From Antitrichia curtipendula (lineage: Eukaryota; Streptophyta; Bryopsida; Hypnales; Leucodontaceae): DNA of 64,000 bases. The translations under genes were made by a program, and so were the position numbers. A model generated the notes under the pieces. The model did no database searches, was not told the DNA's origin, and saw only the letters and a list, made by a program, of their open reading frames with translations. Within the stretch, counting starts at the first letter, position 1. The number at the start of each line of letters is the position of its first letter. Below are positions 48,761 through 60,208 of this stretch, in pieces. The stretch covers positions 7,130,001-7,194,000 of the forward strand of contig OX579642.1 in NCBI GenBank assembly GCA_951230915.1, read 5' to 3'.

Positions 48761-50371
48761 TTTGCCTTCTTGTAGTTCAGGGCAGCTACAAAACTACAAG
48801 AGGCTCTTTGTTGCTGATTTCAAAGAGTAGTTGCGTTGTACATGTAGTTAGTATCATGATAGCCAGGGACTTAAGCTTAAGGCACAATCCCACTATACGA
48901 GGAGCACTCCAAAGTGCAGTGTACTCAGCTGTGTACTGTACAGTACAGCGCAAGGCACCGGCCGCCCACCAGGGGTCGTCAACCGGAAACTGTACTAGGC
49001 GTTTCCCAGGTGTGCAAGACTCAGTTTTTGAGTACCAACAGCTTCAGCACTGTACCTAAGAAACTTGTACTCAAAATTTCTCAGCTTGGATTGACGCAAT
49101 TGGCGTCCAAGTGTCCAGAGTCAAAAACACAGATGCCAAGCTCAAATTCACGGCCTCAAGAAAGCTACTTAGGAAGAATTTGACTGGTACCCATCATCGA
49201 TCCTTCCAGATGGGGAGTAACTGCTGCAGATCGATATCCTCAAAGTTGTTCTAGAAACTGGTGGATGTTTCGAGCTGGACTTATGTTGAGTTGCTGTTTG
49301 TTGCAGATTCTCAAGTCAAGGCGGCTATGGCTGGGAGCTGATGGTTCTGTCGTTGTGCTCTGTCTCGTGCTCCAGCAGCGAGCAAAATTCGATTTCGACA
49401 CGCTTTGAATACAATTCCTCGATTGTGTGTCACTGGCGGCACGTTTCATGATCAGTTGGAAACTCGTAATATTTTAAGTTGGTGCATTCCAGAGTGTCGA
49501 AAGTGTTGGACGTCAATTTAACGGATTCGGCGTGACTTTGGTACTTTCACGGCGAGGACTGAAACGTAATTCTACACCAGTCCTAGATTGTAAAGATTTG
49601 TGCAGACGAAAGCCACGATCTTTGGAGCCCAAATTTGCGCCACTTTAGCGGAAGTGATTTGTGTGGGTGTCCAGAAGCTCAGTCACGTGTGTTTCAACGG
49701 CAATTTGGAGCCCCAGAATTGTGATGTTTAATTGACAGGAGCTCTAAATTCTATGTCTTTTACAGATTTGAGGTTTAAAGTCGGGCAACTCAAATTTCCC
49801 CTCCGGTTTTGAATTGGGTGCTTCAAATCCGGGTCAGTTCCTTGTTGGTAACCCTTTTCAGTGGGCATCAACCTCGTGGAATACTGCCAGTGTAATGATT
49901 TAAACATCACCCCATTACGGTACATGATGAAAAATAAGGCCAAATTTTTTTTTTTTTTTACGTCCTTGGTTACGTTATAAAACGCAGAAGTGTCTTATTT
50001 ATGATCATGAAAGTCAGTGTACAATCCTTGAAAAAAAGAGTGGACGGCGACTAAACAGCCTAAGGAATTGTACTTGTGAGGGCGACACGTCCTCGCACTT
50101 CGACGAGTCTTCCTCGTCAACAAGCGTGTGAGCCTCCCAGGCAGGACAAGCATGATGTTTGGTTGACTTGAGAAAACTAGAGAAACGTTTTGAAATCTGA
50201 TCTCAAGGTTCAGTTTAGTATCATCCAAATAACAAAAATAATGATAATAACGTTGGTCTTGTTTAGGCTCCATGTCATATGGGGCGGAGTACAGCACAGG
50301 AGCATGTCAAAGATGTTGCTTACAGTGCTGGTTGCCCTGTCAACACCACCCTGGCGGCCTGTACTGTGCAG
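48761..50371. other. Mixed-composition DNA without a supported gene
   Basis: Composition is less AT-rich than in the transposon regions, and short frames are open on both strands (for example minus 49240-49449). I recognise no domain. Palindromic words GTACTGTACAGTAC near 48936 and GCAGTACTGTACAGTC near 50368 resemble each other. It may include upstream sequence of the GDU-like gene. Confidence 0.4.
49547..49645 (+). repeat. Dispersed repeat, copy 2 of 3
   Basis: GACTGAAACGTAATTCTACA, then CCAGTCCTAGATTGTAAAG, then TTGTGCAGACGAAAGCC, and later TTTGCGCCACTTTAG correspond to the copies at 47222-47325 and 55830-55935. Confidence 0.65.
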
Positions 50372-51256
50372 TACTGTACAGTCGGGTACTGAAAGCTTAC
50401 AAACTCCGTTTTGGAGCCATTCAATTTTTTTTTACAATGTGCATTATAACTGATATTTTCTTCGTAAGCATAATTATCATTGCATCCTTATGCAATCCCA
50501 ATTGACCATACCCAAATTTCAGTTTCAAAAACCCAAAACTTCTTTTTTGGTGAATTGTTTCATTTAAAATCCGTGTTTTTACATTATCAATGATTGAAAA
50601 TCATTGATGATGAATTTTTCAAATTTGATTGCATAAATTTGTAAAAAACATCTATATGCACATCTTTCCTTCAATAGGCATCTCCAAGAAAGCTTCAAAA
50701 TTTCATCTCTAGAGATTTCAATGTTGGGTTGACCCTCTCCAAATTTTATAAAATAGATGTCTCTTTATTGTAATCAGATTTTTCTATTTGCACCTCATAT
50801 AGTAACTAATTTTGTACATTTGAGCATGATGGTACAATTACTTTGTCAAAATCAAGTTAAAATATAGAGATATCCATTTCTTCAGAGTTTGGTCATGTGA
50901 CACTTTTCATTGAATTCTTCACTGATCATCTTTTTGTTATTTAAGGGGGTGCTTTTTAATATGACAAATGTGCATATGGATGTTTCCTACACATGCATGC
51001 AATCAAATTAAAAACATTCATCACCAATTGTATTTGATAAAATATCATGTAAAATCACAAAAATTGACTTTAATAATTCACCAAAAATAGAATTTTACTT
51101 TTTTGAAATTAAAAATTGGTATGCTTGATTGGAATTGGGTAAGAATTGAGTGATAGTAATGAAAGACAAAAAAATCCAATTTTGTTCTATATTATGTACA
51201 AATTTTTGAATTGCTCTAAAACACAATTTGTAAACTTTAAGTACCTGACTGTACAT
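50372..51256. mobile_element. Element with inverted arms of about 300 bases
   Basis: The left arm (about 50372-50680) and right arm (about 50965-51256) are imperfect inverted copies. GTACAGTCGGGTACTGAAAG pairs with sequence near 51240, CCCAATTGACCATACC with sequence near 51125, and AAATTTGATTGCATAAATTT with sequence near 51000. The centre (about 50690-50960) is unique and non-coding. This shape resembles MULE-type non-autonomous elements. Confidence 0.75.
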
Positions 51257-51258
51257 TA

Positions 51259-51534
51259 AGGTGGGCATCCCCCAAATTGCCACTTTTTGCTACTATGCAT
51301 TTTTATTATTATTAGACTAGTTAAATTTTCATATTTTCTTGTTGGCAAGTGAAAGGAGGTTCCAACACACCAAAGAACACAACACTAGAATATCGTATAC
51401 AAAAGTTATGAAGGCTCAAAGTTTTTCTTCAGAGAGGTTCTAAATTCTTGAATATAGGAACATATTGGTTTTAAAGATGTACAAAATGATGATGGTAGTT
51501 TTGGATTAGAAGTGCATTTGAGGAATACCCACCT
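51259..51534 (-). mobile_element. MITE with TA target, AGGTGGGCA family, copy 1
   Basis: The left end AGGTGGGCATCCCCC follows TA (51257-51258). The right end is GGAATACCCACCT, where the outer pair has changed to AA. At 276 bases, it is inverted relative to its relative at 53559-53830 and shares CTTGTTGGCAAGTGAAAGGA. It starts within three bases of the long-armed element before it. Confidence 0.8.
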
Positions 51535-53556
51535 AACACGTTGAGTTTGTGATCAACATAAGTTTAATCAAATGTTGAATGTTTTGTTGAAATTATAAAT
51601 TATACTTCTATAAAAGTAAAAGAATTGATCCACTTATCAAAAAAGTTCAAGGAGGTTAAAATGGATGAAAATTTGATCAAATGAATTATGTAAAACTCTT
51701 TCAATAGATGAAAAGTGATGAAATTCCAAATAAATATAAATTGGAATGATTTTTATTCCTTGACTAAGTTAAAATAATAAAACATTTTGTCAACCATGTA
51801 TTAGATCATAGAATACCTCTTTGATATTGTTGGTATCTCCTAATTAAAGTTCTAATCATCATCTTCTATATGTCCAACGTTGTTTTATGCAATTTCAACA
51901 AAGTACTACAAAAGTTAAAAGGTTTCATTGCTTTGAGAGCAAACTCAAGTACTTGCTTAATTAGTTGGGCCTTCAAGAAATTTTACTTCATTTTCATTGA
52001 TAAAATTATTAAACTTGATGTTATAGTTGTAATATATTTAGAAAGATTTGGGTCATTCTATTTTATTGGTGAAATAAAATTCACGCATCTCTTCACAAAA
52101 ATAATATTTAAAGTTCCTTTTCAACTCAATTTCTAGTAGTCTTAGAAAAAAAATAATACAGTGGGTATAAATTGCCTATGATAACATTCTTATCATTGAA
52201 ATTGACATTTTCTAATTAATTTTTTGACTTACTAGCACTTTAATCTTCTTCTTCAATACATACAAATATACAATTTTATATTTAAAAATAAATCAAGAGT
52301 TGATAATGAAGTATTTTATCAATAAATATTTCATGTTTTCTCAACCTAATTTAAAAATATGAGATTTTCTTCTTCATGTTGTATATAAGAAGTTCTTAAT
52401 AAGTGTTTGTTAAATAAAATTGCACATCTAAGTTGGGTTGTTGCCTTGTTTTTTAAATTCAAGTGTCATGATCTTGAAATAGGTAAGGACTTTTATTTAA
52501 AATTTTTGGAGGACATAATTCAACAAGTTAAAATCATTTTTAATTCATTTTTTAGTTTGCTATAATGTATTTTTTTTGAAAGTGATAAAGACAAAAAATT
52601 TAATTGATTGTTTTAGGTGAAAGTTAGCTAAGCTAGCTTCTCATTGACAATAACTTGTGTAATACCTTAGTCCACTAACGGAAGTAGGCCATATAATTGC
52701 AATGGCTCATCCATGAGCTCATCCAAGGCATTGAATGGAAAAGAAATATGCCATGTCAAGTTTGAAATTCAATGACAAACACCGATTTAGAAGTCTTGTT
52801 GGACTTCCTGAATCTTGATTTCATGGTAAATATATAGATCTAGTGGCTCTCGAAGAGTCAAATTGATGATGCTCTTGGAATTGGGTACGTACTTGGGATT
52901 TGAAGAGAACAAAATTTCTATAGCTAAGCATTAAAAGGCATTTGAGGTAGGAGGGCTATCCAAACTTGGATTTCTAAATCTTTCTTAAATGAGCATCATG
53001 TAACTTGTTCAAATGACTAATCAATGGTGAGCATCTGCCTTCGAGGTCATGGGCAACCTCAAAGCTACTGATGAAATTCTTTTAATCAAACTTTCCAATG
53101 CAAAAAATATAAGTTCAAATTGTGATTTTTAATTTAGATTGGTAGATGCATCTTATGAAGACAAAGAGAATGATACAAGGAGGTTCACATTTAGTTGAGT
53201 ACCAGAGGAGTTTTCCTAAAGATTCTCTAAAGATCCAACCCCTTAGACTAGGTGTGTTGTTTAAAGGTTAAATATCATGGTTTCCATTCCATACTTCTCT
53301 CTGAATATCATGACTATTTAAATACTAGTACTTAATCCTACAAAGATGTTGAGGCCAAAAAATTTATGATGAAAGGCTTTTCAAATCATGAAGAATGTAC
53401 CTATTGGCTCAAAAATTTAGATCATTTTTACAAAATACCTTGTGATAGGCCTTGTCCTTTTAGTGGTAAGTTAGGTCTACCCTGTAAAACAGGTCTCCAT
53501 CTCATGTACTCCATGTCCAGTCATTGAATCTATTTCATGTGAGAAAATTTTGAATG
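51535..53556. other. AT-rich intergenic DNA, no gene seen
   Basis: No protein-like frame or clear element boundary is found here. Confidence 0.5.
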
Positions 53557-53558
53557 TA

Positions 53559-53830
53559 AGGTAGGCACCCCCAAAATGACACCTGACCTTAAAGCGCCAT
53601 CTACAGGCTGTGTACATTTCCAAAATCAGTTATGTACCTATTTGGATGGAGCGCTTTCAGAAACAAACTTTGACCCTTAATAACTTTTGCATACGATGTC
53701 CAAATGCCACGTTCTCTAGTGCATTGGAACCTCCTTTCACTTGCCAACAAGAATATATGAAAATTTGACCAGTCTAATAGTAGTAACTAGGCTCAGTAGC
53801 AAAAAGTGGCGGTTTTAGGTGTACCCACCT
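53559..53830 (+). mobile_element. MITE with TA target, AGGTAGGCA family, copy 2
   Basis: AGGTAGGCACCCCC and GGTGTACCCACCT are imperfect inverted ends, with TA outside both (53557-53558 and 53831-53832). It is 272 bases with no coding frame. Much of its length matches the copy at 51259-51534. Confidence 0.85.
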
Positions 53831-53832
53831 TA

Positions 53833-54919
53833 AACCTCATTCAGGACTGTCTTCGTGGCATGCGTGCATTTCATGATTTGATAACGCTATTGTTTATTAT
53901 TATTGACGTCTTGTTAGTATTCGTTACAGCAAACAAACGGATCTCAATATTTTGGTTGCACGAGATAATTCAGGAGGTGGGCCTTTGCCTTCTCAAATTT
54001 CTGGCTTTCTCATTTTAGGGGTCCGGAGGCTTTTTTTTTTGAATTTTTTTTGGCAAATTTGGGGCCTGCGGCCCCAATTTACTCTAGGAGGTCCCCTTCT
54101 ACTTTAAAAAAACCAAAAAAAACAGGGGCAGGTTTTACCCCACCCCCCCCTCCTGAAATATCTCGTGCAACCAATTTATCGAGATCCCAAACAAACCCCA
54201 AGACTGAAACCGTTGCAGAAGTGGCCGACAACTAACCTAATTTTGCGGAGGCTTTTGAGCAGTTCAGTAGAGACCGTGGCAATTTTGACTAATAACGTGG
54301 TGCACCTCAGTATGGACTCTTTTAACTTTGACTGACCTAACTGCGACACATGGTCTAAGAACATTACTCATTTTGATTATTTGAGAATTTCATTATTCAT
54401 TTTGATTTTGAAATTTAGTGCCATCATATATACTAGTGTGCCTTGTGCCGTTGCCATAGCCAAAAGAAAAGTAAAAATAATTTTTAATTTAAAAAAATCA
54501 AAAGTAACTAAAAAATCCATAACTTTCACACTTTAGGTCCAAAATACAGCCCATGTATCCCTCCTTGCCGAGGACTTTCTAACGGTACCAAGAAATGCAA
54601 TCAGGGGATGCACGATTTAAAACAAAACAAACAACTTAACTTAAGGTATGGATTTTGTGGCACAATTTGGTCAACGCTACAATGGGGTGCTCGTACCTTG
54701 AAAGGTGTTGATTCGTGCTCCTTTGATAGCTCACGAGATTTACCAAATCAAAATTACTACACAAATATGACAATCATCCCATCCGTATAGCTTAGTTAGT
54801 GATATCATTAACTTCCATGCAATGGAACATAGAATATTACCCTTGCTGGAAACAAGGCTGGAAGCATCACTCCAGGGAAACTAAATCTCTTATAAAAGCA
54901 TGTTGGCCTAGAAAACTTA
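53833..54919. other. Intergenic DNA, no gene seen
   Basis: No recognisable frame. Sequence downstream of the phosphatase relic should hold its missing C-terminal part, but I could not identify one here. Confidence 0.45.
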
Positions 54920-56117
54920 CACAGCTTCAGGGTGTTGTTGCATTCATAGGCGTCCTAATCAAAGGAGAATGGGGTTGATAGTACATATATACATGATCAC
55001 ATGAACTCCAGCAAGGAATAATACGTATTACCTTGCGAGGAATATTGCACCTCAAGTTGAAAGTTAGAGCGGAATGATTCGACAAAAAATGGAACCACCT
55101 CGACGTCGTGGTTTCCTTCGGTTTCCATCCAAAAGTCTGAACAAACTCGCCAAATGAGTCCCTATGTGGTTGGTTGAAGTCTAGACGTCGGAGTTGGAGT
55201 CACCAATGTGCACTCGAGAAAATTCTGTCTGTTCAGTTTGTCCCGAGTCCCCTGCACACATTTCACTAGAAGTTAAGACTCCCCATGCATTATCCCCAAC
55301 GAACAAAGGATCCCTGGTCTTAAAACGACCAATCTGATTGATCATATTGTAAACAGCATAACTCCGGTAGCTAAATTATATATCCCTAGAATGAATGAAT
55401 AACATTACATGAATTGGTCAATAAGTAATTAAATTGAAGAAAAGAGAGTCTTCATCTATCCTACCAAAATTGCTAAGAATAACATGTAGACCTGATTAGG
55501 GTTTCTTGGTTCATCAGGAATTATACATTGTTTGAATGATCATCGTAACGAGAAGTGAGATCATTAATATGAAGGAGCTTTACATCATGGATCACGAAAG
55601 GATTCTACTCAATTTGTTGTACGTTCTGATGATAGAAGTGCATTGATCGAGGTACTCACCAACAAGTGCAAAGATGATGGGAAAATCTGGTCCTACGTGG
55701 GAAGGAGTCTTGAACGTGTATTCGTCGTCAGCACCGTCAAATTTGTAGTAATAGGTTTGTGCAGTCTTGCAGAAGATCGACAACAACATGATTCATCTTA
55801 ACGGATTCGTAGAGTAGAAACGAGTGCGTCGTCAATTTCATGAAATTGGCGCGATTGTGAGCACCAAAACTTGAGGTATTCATCTGCACAAAGCTCTAAA
55901 AACTAGGACCAGTATAAGTTTAGGTTGAAAGTCTTGGAATTTCGCCAATGGACGTTGCTACTGTCACGTGAAGCTCCGACTGCCGTGAAGGTGTAGTTTC
56001 ATATACAGCACTCATCCATGAGACTCTCATGGGCTTAGATCCTGTTAATCCATGACACATGCACCTGGTACACATCCAAGCAAGACGCCACTTTAGGTGG
56101 ATTGAATGCCAATTTTT
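54920..56117 (-). pseudogene. Decayed purple acid phosphatase gene
   Basis: Purple acid phosphatases are secreted metallophosphatases with a Fe-metal centre built from several short motifs. Reading down the minus strand, recognisable pieces in family order are QVHVS (about 56060), KPMRVSWM (about 56035), LYESVKMNHVVV (about 55810), YYYKFDGADDEYTFKTPSHV (about 55740), then FALVG before a GTGAGT donor (55655). After an intron come GDSGQT (about 55250, normally GDLGQT), DFNQPHRDSFGEF (about 55175), GNHDVE (about 55115) and AGVHVIM (about 55020), and finally AYE and NNTL (about 54945). At least four frame shifts break it: at 56045, near 55765, between SFGEF and GNHDVE, and before AGVHVIM. The metal-binding GDLSYAD motif is deleted between SDV and DFNQP, as are about 100 residues before AYE. 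The N-terminus and most of the C-terminus are absent. I see no way this could make an active enzyme. Confidence 0.85.
55830..55935 (-). repeat. Dispersed repeat, copy 3 of 3, within the phosphatase relic
   Basis: On the minus strand, CAACCTAAACTTATACTGG and TCCTAGTTTTTAGAGCTTTG, then CGCGCCAATTTCATG, correspond to the copies at 47222-47325 and 49547-49645. It sits where the second exon of the phosphatase should begin. Confidence 0.6.
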
Positions 56118-59100
56118 CTGTGACAATAAACGAGGTGATCTCATTAATGAAGGCAATGCTCTGAATATTAGGTCAAAATGGAGCCCTCCAGGCACATGCC
56201 ACACACTCAAAACTTTACTATCACCTAGAGGACCAAGGATTCGTGGTTTGAATTCACCAGTTTGATTGACCATATTGTGAAAATGATTCAAATCATGTTA
56301 GATTATATTTCACTAGAATCAGTGAAGACCATATCATGGGTTTGTGAGAAATATATAAGTATGGACAAAAGAAAGTTCCCGTATGACCTAATCATAACTG
56401 CTAAAAAAAATGAGGCCCAGTTTGACCTTCTGGATTTAAGCACTGCGACGACAGCGTTTCCTCATGACTGTTTAGTACTTTTAAGTTCACCATAATCCAA
56501 CACAGATAAATCAATCAACACTGCTGTTCGTGCCTCTAATCACAACAACATTTACTCCACTCCTAACTACTTGTACCTTCCTACTTATAAAGCAAATAAA
56601 TTACAGATTCGAGCACAAGAATGTAGGGTTTGTAATCAACAGCATGAACTTCATACTCCTTAGACCCTAATCCCAAGATACTCCTTGAGCCAGTTAATTC
56701 TCAAATTCTCTACAAACGAATTACAAATCGAGATTACTGAGCAAATTATCGCCGAAAACTCTGAATCCAAATGCTTCCAGTGAAAAGTCACTCCTGCTGC
56801 AAGCAATAAAAAACAAAATCAATCATCACAGCACTTCATTGCTACGGACTCACTCTGTCGGAGCCAAATGGTCAGCAGCTCTTTTTCACCTCAAATCTTT
56901 TAAGAAAATAGAAAAAATCACTCCAATCTTACGTCACGAGGTCGAAATTCAGCACAGCTCCACGCAAGGATTTCTTTTAAGAATTCCAGCACCTTTCCAC
57001 CTGCATCTCCCGCTGCATCTATTCCATCCGCGTCACCACATGAAATTTCACGCAACCAAAAAGAGTCGGAATCAAATTTTTTTTGCTACAATGAAAGTTG
57101 CTTTCACATGCGGTTCAAAAGCACTTTAAAACAGAAAGAAACGTTTTAAAACAAGCGGAATCCTGCAATTCCGACAGGAAGAAGGTTCAAAGCAAACACC
57201 ATAAGTTCGAAGCCAACGTGTCTTGAAGATCTTGCAGCTCATTTCTTTATCTTTATAGATTTTTCGCAATATTTCTTTCCAAGAAAATGGGGACCCGACA
57301 GCCAGAGAGAGGATTGAGGACCGGAGACCGGGGCACAAGGAACATATTAACGGGAAACGGGATAAGGATGTGGGGAGATACCTTCGGACAATCCTTCAAG
57401 GGACAGTTGGGAACATCCGTTCACATTAGGGAACATAGGGAACAAATAGTGGAGCCAATCAGATGCCGTTCGAGTGAATTGAACGGACTGGAGCTAATAT
57501 ACCTCAGCATATTCCATTCCTCTGATCGATCGAACGGCCAAGCCTGCGATTGGAGAAGCGCGTTGGTCTTTCGAATTGAAGGCGACGGAGAATTTTTTTG
57601 TGAGCGGAATTGGATGGTGGAGAGTGAGGAGCGCAATAAATTTCATGTACGTCGCTTTTTGAATCTTCTCAAAAGTTTGCACAATTTTTCATGCAGATAT
57701 TGTTTGTAATTTCTTGTGAGAATGGCGAGATTGAGAGTGGCGAGGTTTGTTCTTGTTGCGATTTTTGGTGGAGAGATGAGTTTTTTTTATTGTCATTTGA
57801 ATTTGATAGCCTCGTTGAATTTGATTGAGCATTGTAAATGATAAGAATTTGAGTTCAAAGCCAGTTAAGGCGTGTTCGTCATTGTTTTTCGAAATTGGAT
57901 TTCAGGATAAGTTGTAAACGATATGTGTCATAGTGATAGGAAGTGGATAGAGTCAGGTTCGTAACTGTTTTAAATTTTTTGCGGAGAGATGAGCTTGGGA
58001 TGGCGAAACGTGGTGACAGAGCAATGCTGTGAGAATGTTCTTGTCTTTCAAAAAAAAGTTTGGCAAAGAAATTCTAGTGTCTTGGTGCATTGAATACTGT
58101 TGGAGGCTGTTATGAAGTTTCTTTCATGGTTTTTATGTTGATCATCTTGGTAGACTTGGAGAATCCGGCAGATTAGCAGATAAAGATTTAAGTTTTTCAA
58201 GGATTTAAGTTTTAAGCTGTTAGCTGACTTTTTGTCATTGCGAAGCAAAAATGGTGGAGAGTAGTTGAAAACCACAGATGGCAAACCAGTCGATTACCTT
58301 AGGTTGTTGACACACTTCAATCATCCTTGGTTCTGAAATTTCCAGAATGTTCAAGAGGTGGTTCTTGGACGCTATTTCTAAGAGTCATTTCATGCATTTT
58401 CTGATTTTTAAACAAGCGAGCACAAATTCGAGAAGCCGGAAATTCATTCAGCAGTCTGTAATTTTCATATTCCTTCGTGTGATATTTTCTCATCGACTAT
58501 TGAAGAAATGGTCTATGTTGGAGAATTTATTCAGCTGTACTCACCTTTTGCAATTATGAAGAATCCCGTACTAATATATGTATAATCTGGCTCCTGTGAC
58601 CTCTGAAAAAATCTGTTTCGTGAGCCCTGATTGATCTCATGTTTTCTGGTACAAGTTTTATTTAGTTTCAAGGTGAATGCGGTGGACTGAGTTTTATGGC
58701 ACCACTTTTAAACCTGACGGAGGGTACTAATAACTAATCATTGCGCTCCTTCTAGGTCTACTCCTTGTGCATTTCATTACTTATTCTGTTGTTTGTGTTA
58801 GCATCTAGCTCAGTCTTGTCATTGAAACAGTTGATAGCTCCCTCTGAGTTATTTTGTGATGCGATGGCTTTCTTCTGTCCTTCTGTCCTTCTGTCACGGT
58901 GGTACTTTGGTACTCTCATATTTCAGTGATAGACCACGACTGTCTTCATTATTTTTTCCTTTATTAGGTACAGGAATATTTTGCTAACAGATCTTGGAAC
59001 GCCTCCTTTTGACTCTCCTTTTGACGCACTTCTGTAAGATATCTCAGGCACGTCATTTCTGAGGAGTGTTAAGGTGAGGACACCCTAAACCGTCCCTGAT

Positions 59101-60208
59101 TCCGTCATGATGTACCAAGGGTGCACATTTTCGTGGTAAGAATGTACTATGTTGGTACATGGTGACGGAATTGGGTACAGGGACGGTTTAGGGTGTTTCC
59201 ACCTTATATCCTCCACTAGAATCTCTGAGCTAGATCTGAAGCTACAGATGAACGATCTTCTGAAGATCAGTTTTACGATTTTGTCATGACAGTTTGAACT
59301 TAGGTCATCACAGATCTTGAAGAGTAAGAAAAGAAATTCCTAGAGTATTCGTCCGATTGTAATGTATTTGGGAGGTGCAATACAGAGCACCAACGAAACC
59401 TTGATTTCAATTTTATCACCTTAGAATTGGGATTTATATGCATGTTAGTGTAGGACCTAATAGGGACGCTCCTGTTGTGCAGCTCTGGAGGAGGAGTCAC
59501 GTAGCAATACGCCATAAAATCGCCCACTTCAAACTTTCCTTCGCGATGAAGCACTTCAAGAGAGTTGCGGCTTTGGAACTGTTGGAATGGTAGAGCATGA
59601 AGTGGCGTCGACAGGACAGGTAAGACCTCATCACTTCATGAGTCACCACTCGTGAGTTATTGAGGGATGCTATGGTCTTGGCTTGGCTGAAGAATTTTTA
59701 ATTTGTTGGAAGGTCGAGTATACTAATGGGATAGAGCATTTAGGACGACAAAGGTGTGTAGCTCAGCCGGACACATGGCACCGACATCTCCACTAAGAAG
59801 TCCAAGTTCACTTTGGGGTGCAAGATTAGTGTCACCACAGTTCTTCAGTTCTTTTGAGAATATTTCAGCCTGCACTAATTTAAATAGTTTACAAACAGTG
59901 TGACTTGGTAAATTAGTGTCACAGACACTGCCTTAACAGGAGAAATCAGTGATTTTAATTTTATGCTTCGTTCCCATGTATTGGTAAAGTGAGTAGCTGT
60001 ATTGGAGAGATTTTGCACTGTAAATGTGTGCGACTGTTTATGGTTTATGGTCAGAGACCTAAGTTCATGAGAACTCCAGTAGGTGGGCTGTCGGGTATCG
60101 TTCGACAATAGAAAATCTACGCCTGCCCTCTTTTGTTCATTCCACTAACTTTAGACAAAGAAGTTTTTTGGTTTGTTGGTGCACAGCCGAGTAGACAATT
60201 GAGAAGCC
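56118..60208. other. Intergenic DNA and probable 5' untranslated exons of the next gene
   Basis: No protein gene could be supported. A likely untranslated exon of the downstream phosphatase gene ends at 59620 before a good donor (GACAG-GTAAGA). A strong acceptor (GGTTTGTTGGTGCACAG) ends at 60185, just before that gene's ATG. The ATG-initiated 140-codon frame at 57287-57709 resembles nothing I know. Confidence 0.4.
59072..59204. mobile_element. MITE with TA target, AGGTGAGGACACCCT family
   Basis: AGGTGAGGACACCCTAAACC at the left and GGTTTAGGGTGTTTCCACCT at the right are inverted partners, extending to GTCCCTGATTCCGTCA and TGACGGAATTGGGTACAGGG. TA flanks each side (59070-59071 and 59205-59206). 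The 133-base element can form one long hairpin. Confidence 0.85.

Noticed and set aside
57287..57709. ATG-initiated 140-codon frame on the plus strand
   Set aside because: No recognisable domain or membrane segment, and its position suits an upstream or untranslated region of the phosphatase gene.
59300..59640. Minus-strand open frame with the look of coding sequence (TPPPELHNRS)
   Set aside because: The plus strand carries a good donor at 59621 and an acceptor-like GTGTAG near 59450, which fits an untranslated exon of the downstream gene better. No homologue recognised.
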